32,848 nt of DNA from Lachnospiraceae bacterium (GCA_022510705.1 JAFLSX010000025.1:1-32848); one strand, 5' to 3'. Counted from the stretch's first letter, positions 14,264-24,566 are shown. Made by a program: numbers and translations. Notes: generated from the sequence alone by a model not told the origin.

Positions 14264-15682
14264 ATGGTTAAAAATTTCTTCGGTAAAATAAAAGATAAGC
14301 ATATTTTTATTTTCTACTTGCTACTGTTTTTTGGGATTGCTGCGATCATTGCGCTGCATCAACCGCATATGGATACTCCACCGCTTTACGGAAATCCGCC
14401 GGATGAACCCAACCGATATTTAGTGAGTCGTTTTATCTGCCGTTACGGAAGACTGCCAAATGGTTATGATCCGGAGATACGGATTCCCGTTTACGGTATT
14501 TCCTATGGGTTCTATACCATGCTGCCCTATATGGTGCAGGGTTTTGTGATGCGTTTTGTCAATCTGTTTACGGATTCGGAACTGCTGCTTTTATATACGG
14601 CACGCTTTGTCAATGTCTGTACGGGAACGGCCATGGCGGCAGTTGTCTATGGAATCGGAGGACGTTTGTTTTCCGACAGACGGTTTAAATGGTTGTTTAG
14701 CCTGCTTGTGACATTCCTGCCGCAATGCCTGTTTATTCACACCTATGTCAATACAGACTCCATGGCATTGTTTTCCGCGGCACTGATCGTGTATGCATGG
14801 GTGAGGGCGTATCAAGAGGGCTTTACTGTTAAAACAAGCCTGATCCTTGCAGTGGGAATTATCATTTGTTCCCTTTCGTATTATAATGCGTACGGCTATA
14901 TTCTCAGCAGCATTATATTGTTTATTGCGTTTTATCTAAAAAAGGAAAACGGCAGGCTGTGCTATGATTGGCGGATGTTTCTTATGCGGGGCGCACTGAT
15001 TTCCGGTGTGGTACTTTTGGGGATTGGCTGGTATTTTATACGCAATGCCATTTTGTATCAAGGGGATCTGCTGGGGCTTGACAGTCTGCGCACCAGCGCC
15101 GCTCTCTACGGAAATGCGGAGCTGATTCCCTACAATCATTCCTATGCTGCAAGAGGACTTTCTTTACAGACCATGTTGCAGGAACATCAGTTTTTTAAAG
15201 GAATCTTCTTCAGTTTTGTGGCAGCTTTCGGTTCTATGACCGTCTGGGGCGGACGTTCGCTGTATCTGTTTTATGCATTGCTCTTTTTGTTGGGATGGAT
15301 GGCTTTTTTTGTAGTGCCGGGAGAAGGCGGAATGACCGAACTGAATCTAAGGCAAAAGCTGATATTGCACATCAATATGATTTTCTGTATTCTCATTCCC
15401 ATTCTGCTATGCACATACTATGCCTATAGCATGGATTATCAGTATCAGGGCAGATATGTCATGCCGGGTGTGATCCCTTTTATGTATTTTATTACTGCCG
15501 GACTGAAAAAATTGGCCGGTTTAAAATGGCTGCCGGATAAATGGGAAAAGACCAAGAAAGTTCTGAGCATAATAGCAAATGTGGCAGTTTATGCAGCCAT
15601 GGCTGCGATAATCATACTGCTTTTTAGAATGGTGTTTTCACATGCACTGCCGGTCTATCTGCAGTCGGAAGGCGTACTTTGA
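14264..15682 (+). CDS. Polytopic membrane protein, GT-C/DUF2142-like putative glycosyltransferase
   Basis: The protein has 472 residues with about ten hydrophobic segments beginning at residues ~13-31. The first external loop contains GNPPDEPNRYLVSRF, like the acidic PDE-P-H/Y loop of GT-C glycosyltransferases and DUF2142 proteins, which use polyprenyl-phosphate sugars. Near the C-terminus, YQYQGRYVMPGVIPFMYF matches the conserved GRY-P motif of DUF2142. The function is inferred from these motifs and the fold pattern, with no substrate assignable. The ATG at 14264 is the first possible start after an in-frame TAA; the only Shine-Dalgarno-like sequence, GGAAAGGA, is about 17 bases away, so translation may be weak. 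It stands alone between two terminator or promoter regions. Confidence 0.7.
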   Translation: MVKNFFGKIKDKHIFIFYLLLFFGIAAIIALHQPHMDTPPLYGNPPDEPNRYLVSRFICRYGRLPNGYDPEIRIPVYGISYGFYTMLPYMVQGFVMRFVNLFTDSELLLLYTARFVNVCTGTAMAAVVYGIGGRLFSDRRFKWLFSLLVTFLPQCLFIHTYVNTDSMALFSAALIVYAWVRAYQEGFTVKTSLILAVGIIICSLSYYNAYGYILSSIILFIAFYLKKENGRLCYDWRMFLMRGALISGVVLLGIGWYFIRNAILYQGDLLGLDSLRTSAALYGNAELIPYNHSYAARGLSLQTMLQEHQFFKGIFFSFVAAFGSMTVWGGRSLYLFYALLFLLGWMAFFVVPGEGGMTELNLRQKLILHINMIFCILIPILLCTYYAYSMDYQYQGRYVMPGVIPFMYFITAGLKKLAGLKWLPDKWEKTKKVLSIIANVAVYAAMAAIIILLFRMVFSHALPVYLQSEGVL

Positions 15683-15739
15683 TTTTACGCGCAAATAGTG
15701 TTTTCATATATTTTTTATAATTTATTTATTGAAAAGCAG

Positions 15740-15768
15740 TTGACAGCACTCTGTCTAAGTGCTATTTT
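15740..15768 (+). promoter_or_regulatory. Sigma-A promoter of the hrcA heat-shock operon
   Basis: TTGACA (15740-15745), a 17-base spacer, then TATTTT (15763-15768). The spacer is filled by an inverted repeat AGCACT (15745-15750)/AGTGCT (15758-15763), which uses the same bases as the CIRCE half-sites. Confidence 0.8.
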
Positions 15769-15782
15769 ATGGTAAGAAGATG

Positions 15783-15809
15783 TTAGCACTCCTCTTAATC
15801 GAGTGCTAA
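15783..15809 (+). promoter_or_regulatory. CIRCE operator (HrcA binding site)
   Basis: Perfect consensus: TTAGCACTC (15783-15791), nine bases, then GAGTGCTAA (15801-15809). It lies just downstream of the predicted transcription start and 30 bases before hrcA. HrcA bound here represses the operon; heat-shock derepression is known for the family. Confidence 0.97.
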
Positions 15810-15839
15810 TAACACCGGAAGAGGGAAAAGAGGCGAAGA

Positions 15840-16871
15840 ATGCAGTTAGATGAACGTAAGAAAAAAATATTGCAGGCAATCATTCGCAACTATCTGGAAA
15901 CAGGGGAACCGGTAGGAAGCAGAACTATTTCCAAATATACCGATTTGAATTTAAGTTCCGCCACTATCCGCAACGAGATGGCGGATTTAGAGGAACTGGG
16001 TTATATTCTGCAGCCCCATACCTCCGCCGGTCGAATTCCTTCCGACAAAGGCTATCGATTATATGTGGATACCATGATGGAGGAAAAGGAACGGGAAGTA
16101 GAAGAAATGAAAGAGATGCTTCTGGAGAAAGAAGATAAAATGGAAGCACTCTTAAAGCAGGTTGTACGGGTTTTGGCTCAGAATACCAACTATGCAACCA
16201 TGATATCGGCGCCTCAGATTCAGCGCAATAAAATTAAATTTATTCAGCTTTCCAGAGTAGACAGGGGACAGATCCTGGCGGTCATAGTGGTGGAAGGAAA
16301 TATGATCAAAAACCATATGCTGGAAGTTCCCGAAGGTCTGGATGATGAAACCCTGTTAAAACTGAATATGCTCTTAAACACCCATTTAAACGGTCTTCCT
16401 ATCGAAGAAATCAATTTGGGTTTGATCGCTGCATTAAAGCAGCAGGCAGGAATACACAGCGCCATTGTCAGCGAGGTGCTGGATGCGGTGGCCGAGGTGA
16501 TCAAGGAAGATGAGGATTTGGAGATTTACACCAGCGGCACCAATAATATTTTTAAATATCCGGAGCTTGCTGATAATGCCAAGGCCAGTGAGTTGATCAG
16601 TGCCTTTGAGGAAAAGCGGGCCCTCTCGACTTTGGTACAGGAGACATTAGCAGATGAGAATAATACGGGGATTCAGGTATATATTGGAGATGAGAGCCCC
16701 ATCCAAAATATGAAAGACTGCAGTGTAGTAACCGCCACCTACGAATTGGATGGCGGCATGAAGGGGACCATAGGAATCATAGGACCCAAACGTATGGATT
16801 ATGACAAAGTAGTAGGAACGCTAAAGAGCTTGATGCACCAGATGGATGATCTGTATAAAAAGAAAGACTAG
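15840..16871 (+). CDS. hrcA: Heat-inducible transcriptional repressor HrcA
   Basis: DNA-binding repressor of class I heat-shock genes, acting on CIRCE and needing GroEL for activity. The protein has 343 residues, the normal size. The N-terminal winged helix (residues ~1-75) contains GEPVGSRTISKY, LSSATIRNEMADLEELGYI and PHTSAGRIPSDKGYR. The remainder is the GAF-like dimerisation domain ending in GTIGIIGPKRMDYDKVVGTL. The ATG at 15840 follows AGAGG in AAAAGAGGCGAAGA. It is the first gene of hrcA-grpE-dnaK-dnaJ and autoregulated through the CIRCE 30 bases upstream. A 16-base gap separates it from grpE. Confidence 0.98.
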   Translation: MQLDERKKKILQAIIRNYLETGEPVGSRTISKYTDLNLSSATIRNEMADLEELGYILQPHTSAGRIPSDKGYRLYVDTMMEEKEREVEEMKEMLLEKEDKMEALLKQVVRVLAQNTNYATMISAPQIQRNKIKFIQLSRVDRGQILAVIVVEGNMIKNHMLEVPEGLDDETLLKLNMLLNTHLNGLPIEEINLGLIAALKQQAGIHSAIVSEVLDAVAEVIKEDEDLEIYTSGTNNIFKYPELADNAKASELISAFEEKRALSTLVQETLADENNTGIQVYIGDESPIQNMKDCSVVTATYELDGGMKGTIGIIGPKRMDYDKVVGTLKSLMHQMDDLYKKKD

Positions 16872-16887
16872 GTAGAAAGGATAAGCT

Positions 16888-17508
16888 ATGGCAGAAAAGG
16901 AGATATTGAAAGAGCATGAAGCTGCGGAGGAAGAAAAGGAATCCGGCAAGCAGCCGGAAACCAAAGCCGCGGATGAAAGCAATGCAGCGGAGTCTGCAGA
17001 GTGTGTACAGGAGGCCGAAGTCGAAGACAAGAAGTCTTTTGGGAAAAATAAAAAGAAAGATAAAAAGGAAGATGCTTACAAGCAGAAAATAGAGGAACTG
17101 GAGGACAGGGTAAAGCGCCAGATGGCTGAGTTTGAAAATTTCCGCAAACGTACGGAAAAGGAGAAAGCGGCCATGTATGAGGTGGGAGCCAAGAGCGTAA
17201 TTGAAAAGATCCTGCCGGTAGTGGACAATTTTGAAAGAGGACTGGGTACCATTCCGGAAGAAGAAAAGGACAGTGCCTTTGCGGAAGGAATGAGTATGAT
17301 TTATAAACAACTCATCGGAGAACTGGATAAACTCGGTGTAAAACCCATTGAGGCTGTAGGAGAGGAATTTAATCCGGAATTCCACAATGCAGTGATGCAG
17401 GTAGAGAGCGAGGAATATGAATCAGGCATCATTGCCCAGGAACTGCAAAAGGGATATACCTACCATGATACAGTAGTCAGACATAGTATGGTAGCCGTAG
17501 TACAGTAA
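16888..17508 (+). CDS. grpE: Nucleotide exchange factor GrpE
   Basis: Co-chaperone that releases ADP from DnaK. The protein has 206 residues: an acidic, low-complexity N-terminal tail with a Lys-rich patch (~1-62), a long coiled coil (IEELEDRVKRQMAEFENFRK onward, ~68-100), a four-helix region and the C-terminal beta domain with the family signature (FNPEFHNAVMQVES, then LQKGYTYHDTVVRHSMVAV). The ATG at 16888 follows AAAGGA. It lies 16 bases after hrcA and 35 before dnaK. Confidence 0.97.
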   Translation: MAEKEILKEHEAAEEEKESGKQPETKAADESNAAESAECVQEAEVEDKKSFGKNKKKDKKEDAYKQKIEELEDRVKRQMAEFENFRKRTEKEKAAMYEVGAKSVIEKILPVVDNFERGLGTIPEEEKDSAFAEGMSMIYKQLIGELDKLGVKPIEAVGEEFNPEFHNAVMQVESEEYESGIIAQELQKGYTYHDTVVRHSMVAVVQ

Positions 17509-17531
17509 ACAGACAACAAAGTATAATATAG

Positions 17532-19400
<1,869 letters not shown>

Positions 19401-19410
19401 AGTATTGGCT

Positions 19411-19438
19411 GAGAGAATGTCCAAAGGGACATTCTCTC
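19411..19438 (+). other. Perfect 12-bp hairpin in the dnaK-dnaJ gap
   Basis: GAGAGAATGTCC (19411-19422) pairs with GGACATTCTCTC (19427-19438) around AAAG, starting 11 bases after the dnaK stop. AAGCG follows rather than a T-tract, so it is not a classical terminator. It could protect the dnaK mRNA 3' end or mark a processing site that changes the dnaK:dnaJ ratio. The ATG of a 35-codon ORF (19418-19524) is inside the stem. Confidence 0.6.
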
Positions 19439-19538
19439 AAGCGTTCTATTTGCGTGAAGGCGTAAGGCTGGATTTGCCGCTGCCCAGAGAACCGTGGCAG
19501 AGAGAAAGATATGCGGGAAAATGAGGAGTAAGTAAGTT

Positions 19539-20711
19539 ATGGCAGAACAAAAACGAGATTACTATGAAGTACTCGGAGTGGATAAAAACGCAGATGATGC
19601 TGCGCTTAAAAAAGCATACCGTGCTCTTGCCAAAAAGTATCATCCGGATATGAATCCGGGAGATAAGGAGGCGGAAGTTAAGTTTAAAGAGGCATCCGAG
19701 GCCTATGCGGTTTTGAGTGATCCGGAGAAGAGGCGTCAGTATGACCAGTTTGGGCATGCTGCTTTCGACGGGCCCGGAGGCGGCGGCGGTGGGTTTGACT
19801 TTACCGGTGCGGATTTCAGTGATATATTTGGCGATATATTCGGTGATTTCTTTGGCGGACGGAGAAGCAGTGCACGCAATTCCGGTCCTATGAAGGGAGC
19901 AAATCTGCGTACCAGTATCCGCATTACCTTTGAGGAAGCGGTATTCGGCTGCGAAAAAGAAATCGAACTGACCGTAAAAGAGACGTGTAAAACCTGTAGC
20001 GGAAGCGGTGCAAAGCCGGGAACCAGTCCGGAGACCTGCGGTAAGTGCGGAGGAAAGGGTCAGGTGGTATTTACCCAACAGTCCTTCTTTGGTACGGTGC
20101 GGAATGTACAGGCATGTCCTGACTGTCAGGGAACGGGTAAGATCATCAAAGAAAAATGTCCCGATTGCCGGGGAACGGGCTATGTACCTATGAAGAAGCG
20201 GTATGCGGTAGATATTCCCGCAGGTATAGACAATGGACAGTGCAAACGGCTTCCGGGTTTGGGCGAACCCGGTTCCAACGGCGGCCCCCGCGGGGATGTT
20301 CTGGTAGAAGTGATCGTAGGGCGCCATCCTATTTTCCAGCGTCAGGATTATAATATCTATTCTACGGTACCGCTGTCCTTTGCAGTGGCGGCGTTAGGAG
20401 GAGAAATAGTGATCGATACTGTGGACGGTAAAGTTATCTATGATGTGAAGCCGGGTACCCAGACCGATACCAGAGTACGTTTAAAGGGCAAAGGTGTACC
20501 CACCCTGCGCAATAAGGATATTCGGGGTGATCACTATGTGACTTTAGTGGTGCAGGTGCCGGATAAGCTTTCCCATGAGGCAAAACAACTGTTAAAACAG
20601 TTTGACGCAGAGTGTGGGGATACCTTAAATGCGGCGAAAAACATTTCCGGCAGCGGTGATGATGACGGAAACGGAGAAGGCGGCGGTAAAAAGAAAAAAT
20701 TTTGGAAATAA
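19539..20711 (+). CDS. dnaJ: Chaperone protein DnaJ (Hsp40, type I)
   Basis: Co-chaperone that stimulates DnaK ATPase and delivers substrates. The protein has 390 residues with the full type I layout: a J domain (1-70) with HPD at 35-37, a Gly/Phe-rich segment (~77-107), and a zinc-finger domain with four CxxCxGxG repeats (Cys150/153, 167/170, 193/196, 207/210). A C-terminal substrate-binding and dimerisation region and a Gly/Lys-rich tail follow. The ATG at 19539 follows GAGGAG. It is the last chaperone gene of the operon. The 138-base gap from dnaK holds the hairpin and a short ORF whose stop codon overlaps the dnaJ Shine-Dalgarno. Confidence 0.98.
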   Translation: MAEQKRDYYEVLGVDKNADDAALKKAYRALAKKYHPDMNPGDKEAEVKFKEASEAYAVLSDPEKRRQYDQFGHAAFDGPGGGGGGFDFTGADFSDIFGDIFGDFFGGRRSSARNSGPMKGANLRTSIRITFEEAVFGCEKEIELTVKETCKTCSGSGAKPGTSPETCGKCGGKGQVVFTQQSFFGTVRNVQACPDCQGTGKIIKEKCPDCRGTGYVPMKKRYAVDIPAGIDNGQCKRLPGLGEPGSNGGPRGDVLVEVIVGRHPIFQRQDYNIYSTVPLSFAVAALGGEIVIDTVDGKVIYDVKPGTQTDTRVRLKGKGVPTLRNKDIRGDHYVTLVVQVPDKLSHEAKQLLKQFDAECGDTLNAAKNISGSGDDDGNGEGGGKKKKFWK

Positions 20712-20742
20712 ATAGAATTTTTTTAGGGGGAAAAATCTATCT

Positions 20743-21327
20743 ATGGAACCGCAAAAAATTCGGAAAGTGTACGTTCCGTATCTGTTGGAGAATATTTTTG
20801 GTCCCATCCTGGTGGGGGCCATATTTACAGGACTCGGCATCTGGGCAGGTATGAATGGTGTAACAACCGTTATTATAGTAGTGATTTATATGGGCTGCTT
20901 TTTTTGGTGGTGTTTTGGACCTGCTGAGTTATATAAAAATACCAAGAGAAAACACCTACAGGAATTGGATGGTTCAGGTTTTATACGCAATCATACATTT
21001 AATGCGGACGGCTGTACCGTAGCAGCCGATGTCGTAAACGGAAAAATTGCCATCATTTTTAAATGGAATCCCAAACAGTACTATGTTCTGCCTGCCAACC
21101 ATATCACCAATCTATGGGTGGACGACGGCAAGATGTTAGGAGGAAGCAGCAGGGTGAGCTTCCTGTTTATCGTGGACGGTGTGAAAGTCAGAGTCAACAC
21201 TTTTACTTCCAACAGGGTCTGGAGTATGAGCAGTAATTACATACTGGAGGCAATTTCCAAAGCGGATTTGATGGTGGAGAATCTTCGCAAGGCGTATGTG
21301 GCTGCTAACGGAGGAAATACATTATGA
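20743..21327 (+). CDS. Two-TM membrane protein with cytoplasmic domain, function unknown
   Basis: Not recognised. The protein has 194 residues. A short basic N-terminus precedes two hydrophobic segments (~17-36 and ~39-57, including IIVVIYMGCFFWWCF). A ~130-residue polar domain follows with alternating strand pattern (FIRNHTFNADGCTVAADVVN, KIAIIFKWNPKQYYVLPANH, RVSFLFIVDGVKVRVNTFTS) and a C-terminal helix. This layout resembles YcxB-like or PH-like membrane-anchored proteins, but no diagnostic motif is visible. The ATG at 20743 follows AGGGGG (20725-20730). Its TGA overlaps the ATG of the next 44-codon ORF (ATGA), so the two are translationally coupled and may work together. It lies 31 bases after dnaJ. 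Confidence 0.7.
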   Translation: MEPQKIRKVYVPYLLENIFGPILVGAIFTGLGIWAGMNGVTTVIIVVIYMGCFFWWCFGPAELYKNTKRKHLQELDGSGFIRNHTFNADGCTVAADVVNGKIAIIFKWNPKQYYVLPANHITNLWVDDGKMLGGSSRVSFLFIVDGVKVRVNTFTSNRVWSMSSNYILEAISKADLMVENLRKAYVAANGGNTL

Positions 21328-21458
21328 AATATCAGATTATCGGAAGTACCATGTCTACAGTGCAGATACAGTTCGATGCTCCGGGTCGCGTTATTTTACA
21401 GACGCAGAACTTCAATGAATTTGCCGGTAGAATTGCAAAAATGATTCCCGGCAAGTAG
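21324..21458 (+). CDS. 44-residue AIM24-like microprotein
   Basis: A small ORF with strong expression signals: GGAGG (21310-21314) nine bases before an ATG that overlaps the stop of the preceding gene (ATGA). The protein is MKYQIIGSTMSTVQIQF, followed by a Pro-Gly-Arg turn, VILQTQNFNEFAGRIAKMI and a PGK end. The first ~17 residues resemble the start of AIM24-family proteins (MKYxIxGxxMxxVxI) and residues 19-40 resemble the usual AIM24 C-terminal strand and helix (PGxVxLQTxxxxxFAxRI). The ~180 residues normally between are missing. It may be a dedicated mini-protein or a gene reduced by in-frame deletion. A terminator follows 22 bases after the stop. Family resemblance is from memory and needs a profile search. 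Confidence 0.65.
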   Translation: MKYQIIGSTMSTVQIQFDAPGRVILQTQNFNEFAGRIAKMIPGK

Positions 21459-21480
21459 AGGCAGGATAAAGGTAAACACT

Positions 21481-21520
21481 AAATAACCGCTCAGTTTGCA
21501 GACCGGGCGGTTATTTGTCT
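21481..21520 (+). terminator. Terminator after the 44-codon ORF
   Basis: AAATAACCGC (21481-21490) pairs with GCGGTTATTT (21507-21516), extended by a T-G and a C-G pair, around a 12-base loop. The downstream tract TTATTTGTCTATT is moderately T-rich. It marks the probable end of the hrcA operon before prmA. Confidence 0.65.
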
Positions 21521-21576
21521 ATTACAGTAATTTTGTTTTCTGGGAAAGCGTATCGGAAAGTGAAAGGAAATATTTT

Positions 21577-22566
21577 ATGAAATGGGTGAAATTCAGAATC
21601 AAGACGACAACGGAAGCGGAAGATATCATTATCAGCAGCCTCTATGATCTGGGATTGGAAGGCGCACAAATTGAGGATAGAATACCGCTGACTGCATGGG
21701 AAAAGGAGCAGATGTTTGTGGACATACTGCCTGATACTCCGGAAGATGACGGGATTGCTTATTTGAGCTTTTTTGTGGAAGAGGCACCGGACGGAAGCCT
21801 GCTTGCAGGCGGTGTGGCAACGGATAGGGAAACTATTTTGCACAAGGTACAGGAGGAATTGGATAATTTACGGACTTTTCTGGATATCGGCGAGGGCAGC
21901 ATTGCTGTAGAAGAAACAGAGGATATTGATTGGATCAACAACTGGAAGCAGTATTTTCATCAATTTTATATCGATGATATTTTAGTGATCCCTTCCTGGG
22001 AAGATATAAAACCGGAGGACAATGATAAAATGGTGCTGCATATCGATCCGGGAACTGCGTTCGGTACGGGTATGCACGAAACAACCCAGCTCTGCATCCG
22101 TCAGTTGCGCAAGTATGTGAATGAGGATACAGTATTATTGGATGTGGGTACAGGAAGCGGGATCTTAGCAATTCTTTCGCTGATGTTCGGTGCAAAGCGT
22201 GCAGTAGGAACGGATTTGGATCCCTGCGCCGAAGAAGCTGTCCAAGAAAACTGCAAAAGTAACGACATCAGTCCGGACAGATTTGACATGCTTATTGGTA
22301 ATATCATTACGGATAAATCGGTGCAGGAAACCGTAGGATTTGGCTGTTATGATATTGTGGTAGCAAATATTTTGGCGGATGTACTGGTACCCTTGACACC
22401 TGTTATTGTCAATCAGCTTAAGGTAGGTGGTATCTATATTACCTCCGGCATTATAGATGACAAGGAAGAGACGGTAGTGGAGGCAGTGAAGGCTGCGGGT
22501 CTGGAGATTTTAGAGGTGACTCATCAGGGTGAATGGGTGAGCGTCACAGCAAAGCGTACGAGGTAG
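21577..22566 (+). CDS. prmA: Ribosomal protein L11 methyltransferase
   Basis: SAM-dependent enzyme that trimethylates ribosomal protein L11. The protein has 329 residues. An N-terminal L11-recognition domain (MKWVKFRIKTTTEAEDIIIS) is followed by the catalytic Rossmann domain: IDPGTAFGTGMHETTQLC (family signature), LLDVGTGSGILAI (SAM motif I) and DIVVANILADVLVPL (motif IV, NILA). The ATG at 21577 follows AAAGGA; the in-frame extension to 21496 would run through the terminator and is rejected. The rsmE gene starts three bases after its stop. Confidence 0.96.
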   Translation: MKWVKFRIKTTTEAEDIIISSLYDLGLEGAQIEDRIPLTAWEKEQMFVDILPDTPEDDGIAYLSFFVEEAPDGSLLAGGVATDRETILHKVQEELDNLRTFLDIGEGSIAVEETEDIDWINNWKQYFHQFYIDDILVIPSWEDIKPEDNDKMVLHIDPGTAFGTGMHETTQLCIRQLRKYVNEDTVLLDVGTGSGILAILSLMFGAKRAVGTDLDPCAEEAVQENCKSNDISPDRFDMLIGNIITDKSVQETVGFGCYDIVVANILADVLVPLTPVIVNQLKVGGIYITSGIIDDKEETVVEAVKAAGLEILEVTHQGEWVSVTAKRTR

Positions 22567-22569
22567 CTT

Positions 22570-23316
22570 ATGCATCAGTTTTTTGTAGATCGATCCCAAA
22601 TCGACATAGAGAAAAAACGTGTCATAATTACGGGGAATGATGTCAATCATATTCGGAATGTCCTCCGCATGAAAGAAGGGGAGGAACTGGCGGTGCGAGA
22701 CGGTGTGGACGACAGGGAATATCGTTGTGCCGTTCATACCATGGATGAAAATCAGGTGGTGTGTGAACTGCGTTTTATTCAGGAGGATGGCACGGAACTG
22801 TCCTCCCGTGTGCATTTGTTTCAGGGACTGCCTAAGGCTGATAAACTGGAGTTTATCATACAGAAAACAGTAGAATTAGGTGTGTATGAGATTATTCCGG
22901 TGGAAACCGGGCGTTCAGTAGTAAAAATAGAGCCTAAAAAAGTCAGACAAAAGACCGAACGCTGGCAGGCCATTGCAGAGGCTGCGGCAAAACAGAGCAA
23001 GCGGGGAATTGTGCCGATTGTGAGAGAACCTATGTCCTTTGAAAAGGCGCTTGAATTAGCTTCTTCCATGCAAGTAAAACTGATTCCTTATGAACTGGCG
23101 GAAGGAATGGAAAGAACCAAAGAGCTCTTTTCAAAACTCCCTGAAAATACGGATATTGCAGTATTCATCGGTCCGGAGGGCGGATTTGAAGAGGGCGAGA
23201 TCAAAAGGGCAGCACAGCATGGCATACAGCCCATTACGTTGGGAAAGAGGATTCTCCGTACCGAAACCGCAGGGCTTACGGTGATGGCCTGGCTCATGTA
23301 TCAGTTAGAAAAATAG
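22570..23316 (+). CDS. rsmE: 16S rRNA (uracil-1498-N3)-methyltransferase RsmE
   Basis: Methylates N3 of U1498 in 16S rRNA. The protein has 248 residues, the usual size, with an N-terminal PUA-like domain (DVNHIRNVLRMKEGEELAV) and the SPOUT catalytic domain with its knot motifs IGPEGGFEEGEI and LGKRILRTETAGLTVMAWL. The ATG at 22570 uses GAGG in the last codons of prmA as Shine-Dalgarno, so the two genes are translationally coupled. The prmA-rsmE pair is a standard Firmicutes arrangement after dnaJ. Confidence 0.97.
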   Translation: MHQFFVDRSQIDIEKKRVIITGNDVNHIRNVLRMKEGEELAVRDGVDDREYRCAVHTMDENQVVCELRFIQEDGTELSSRVHLFQGLPKADKLEFIIQKTVELGVYEIIPVETGRSVVKIEPKKVRQKTERWQAIAEAAAKQSKRGIVPIVREPMSFEKALELASSMQVKLIPYELAEGMERTKELFSKLPENTDIAVFIGPEGGFEEGEIKRAAQHGIQPITLGKRILRTETAGLTVMAWLMYQLEK

Positions 23317-23357
23317 ATGCATATAGTATTTATAGATAGAGAAAAAGGAGAAATACA

Positions 23358-24518
23358 ATGGAAGTATACTTGGATAATTCCGCCACAACGAAGGCGTTTC
23401 CGGAAGTAGCGGAATTGGTGGCGAAAATTATGTGCGAGGACTACGGCAATCCATCCAGTATGCATTTAAAAGGCGTGCAGGCGGAACGGCATATTAAATA
23501 TGCCAGAGAAACACTTGCCAGACTGATGAAAGTCAGTGAAAAAGAAATCTGTTTTACTTCCGGAGGAACCGAGTCGGATAATCTGGCATTGATCGGATGC
23601 GCCATGGCGAACTACAGAGCCGGCCGACATTTGATCACGACGCAGATAGAACACCCGGCTATTCTACAGCCCATGCACTATTTGGAAGACCAAGGATTTG
23701 AGGTCACCTATCTGCCGGTCAACGAAATGGGACTCATATCTTTGGAAGATCTGAAAAAAGCTCTTAGACCGGATACTATTTTGGTATCCATTATGCATAC
23801 CAACAATGAAATTGGTTCCGTAGAGCCCATTGCCGAGGCAGGCAATCTGATAAAACAAAATAATCCTGCTACCCTCTTTCATGTGGATGCAGTACAGGGA
23901 TTTGGTAAAGCACGTATCTATCCGAAAAAAATGGGAATCGATATGCTTTCTGTCAGTGGGCATAAGATTCACGGCCCCAAGGGAGTGGGCTTTTTGTATA
24001 TAGCAGACCGTGTTAAAATACACAATATTATTTACGGCGGTGGACAGCAGAAAAATCTCCGTTCCGGAACCGAAAATGTTCCGGGAATTGCCGGACTGGC
24101 AAAGGCTGCGGAAATGCTGTACGCACAGTTTGACCGGGATATGGAAAGGCTATATGAATTGAAAGAATATTTTGTGAATGGACTGGCTGAACTTTCCGAT
24201 ATACAGATTAACGGGCCCGCAGTCAGGGACGGTGCCCCCCATATTGTCAGCGTATCTGTCAAGGGAGTCCGTAGTGAGGTTCTGCTTCATGCGATGGAGG
24301 ATAAAGGAATATATATATCTGCAGGCAGTGCCTGTGCCTCCAATAAACCCCATACGTCAGGTTCCGCTACCCTAAAGGGTATCGGTATGGAAAAGGAGTT
24401 GCTGGATTCTACCGTTCGCTTTAGTCTGTCCGTATTCACCACAAAAGAGGAATTGGACTATACATTGAAGGCAATGTATGATATGATTCCTTTGTTGCGC
24501 AGATACACAAGGAGATAA
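23358..24518 (+). CDS. Cysteine desulfurase, NifS/IscS family (NifZ-like, partner of ThiI)
   Basis: PLP enzyme that takes sulfur from L-cysteine as a protein persulfide. The protein has 386 residues. Motifs: YLDNSATTK at the N-terminus, His99 (QIEHPAI) stacking on PLP, FHVDAVQGFGK, the Schiff-base Lys203 in SVSGHKIHGPKG, and catalytic Cys326 in SAGSACASNKPHTSG. The ATG at 23358 follows AAAGGAG. In Bacillus a dedicated desulfurase (NifZ) is encoded beside thiI and supplies sulfur for tRNA 4-thiouridine. The same adjacency here (thiI starts 61 bases later) suggests that role rather than general Fe-S assembly, since no iscU or suf gene is near. Confidence 0.93.
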   Translation: MEVYLDNSATTKAFPEVAELVAKIMCEDYGNPSSMHLKGVQAERHIKYARETLARLMKVSEKEICFTSGGTESDNLALIGCAMANYRAGRHLITTQIEHPAILQPMHYLEDQGFEVTYLPVNEMGLISLEDLKKALRPDTILVSIMHTNNEIGSVEPIAEAGNLIKQNNPATLFHVDAVQGFGKARIYPKKMGIDMLSVSGHKIHGPKGVGFLYIADRVKIHNIIYGGGQQKNLRSGTENVPGIAGLAKAAEMLYAQFDRDMERLYELKEYFVNGLAELSDIQINGPAVRDGAPHIVSVSVKGVRSEVLLHAMEDKGIYISAGSACASNKPHTSGSATLKGIGMEKELLDSTVRFSLSVFTTKEELDYTLKAMYDMIPLLRRYTRR

Positions 24519-24519
24519 G

Positions 24520-24566
24520 TTTGAAAGTTCCTTTCAAATATTGAATTGATGCCCGCAGAGGCGGGC
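24520..24566 (+). other. Two small hairpins between the desulfurase and thiI
   Basis: TTTGAAAG (24520-24527)/CTTTCAAA (24531-24538) with a 3-base loop, and GCCCGC (24551-24556)/GCGGGC (24561-24566) with a 4-base loop. Neither has a T-tract. The second ends immediately before the thiI Shine-Dalgarno AAGGGG, so it could affect thiI translation. Confidence 0.45.

Noticed and set aside
16777..17385. 202-codon Phe/Leu-rich minus-strand ORF opposite grpE
   Set aside because: Its hydrophobic character comes from reading the Glu/Lys-rich grpE codons in reverse; it has no motif.
17499..17527. TATAAT at 17522-17527 as an internal dnaK promoter
   Set aside because: No acceptable -35 element 16-18 bases upstream; dnaK is well explained by the CIRCE-controlled hrcA promoter.
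19446..20327. 293-codon minus-strand ORF opposite dnaJ
   Set aside because: It lies antisense to a fully conserved dnaJ, has no recognisable domain and reflects the codon pattern of the real gene.
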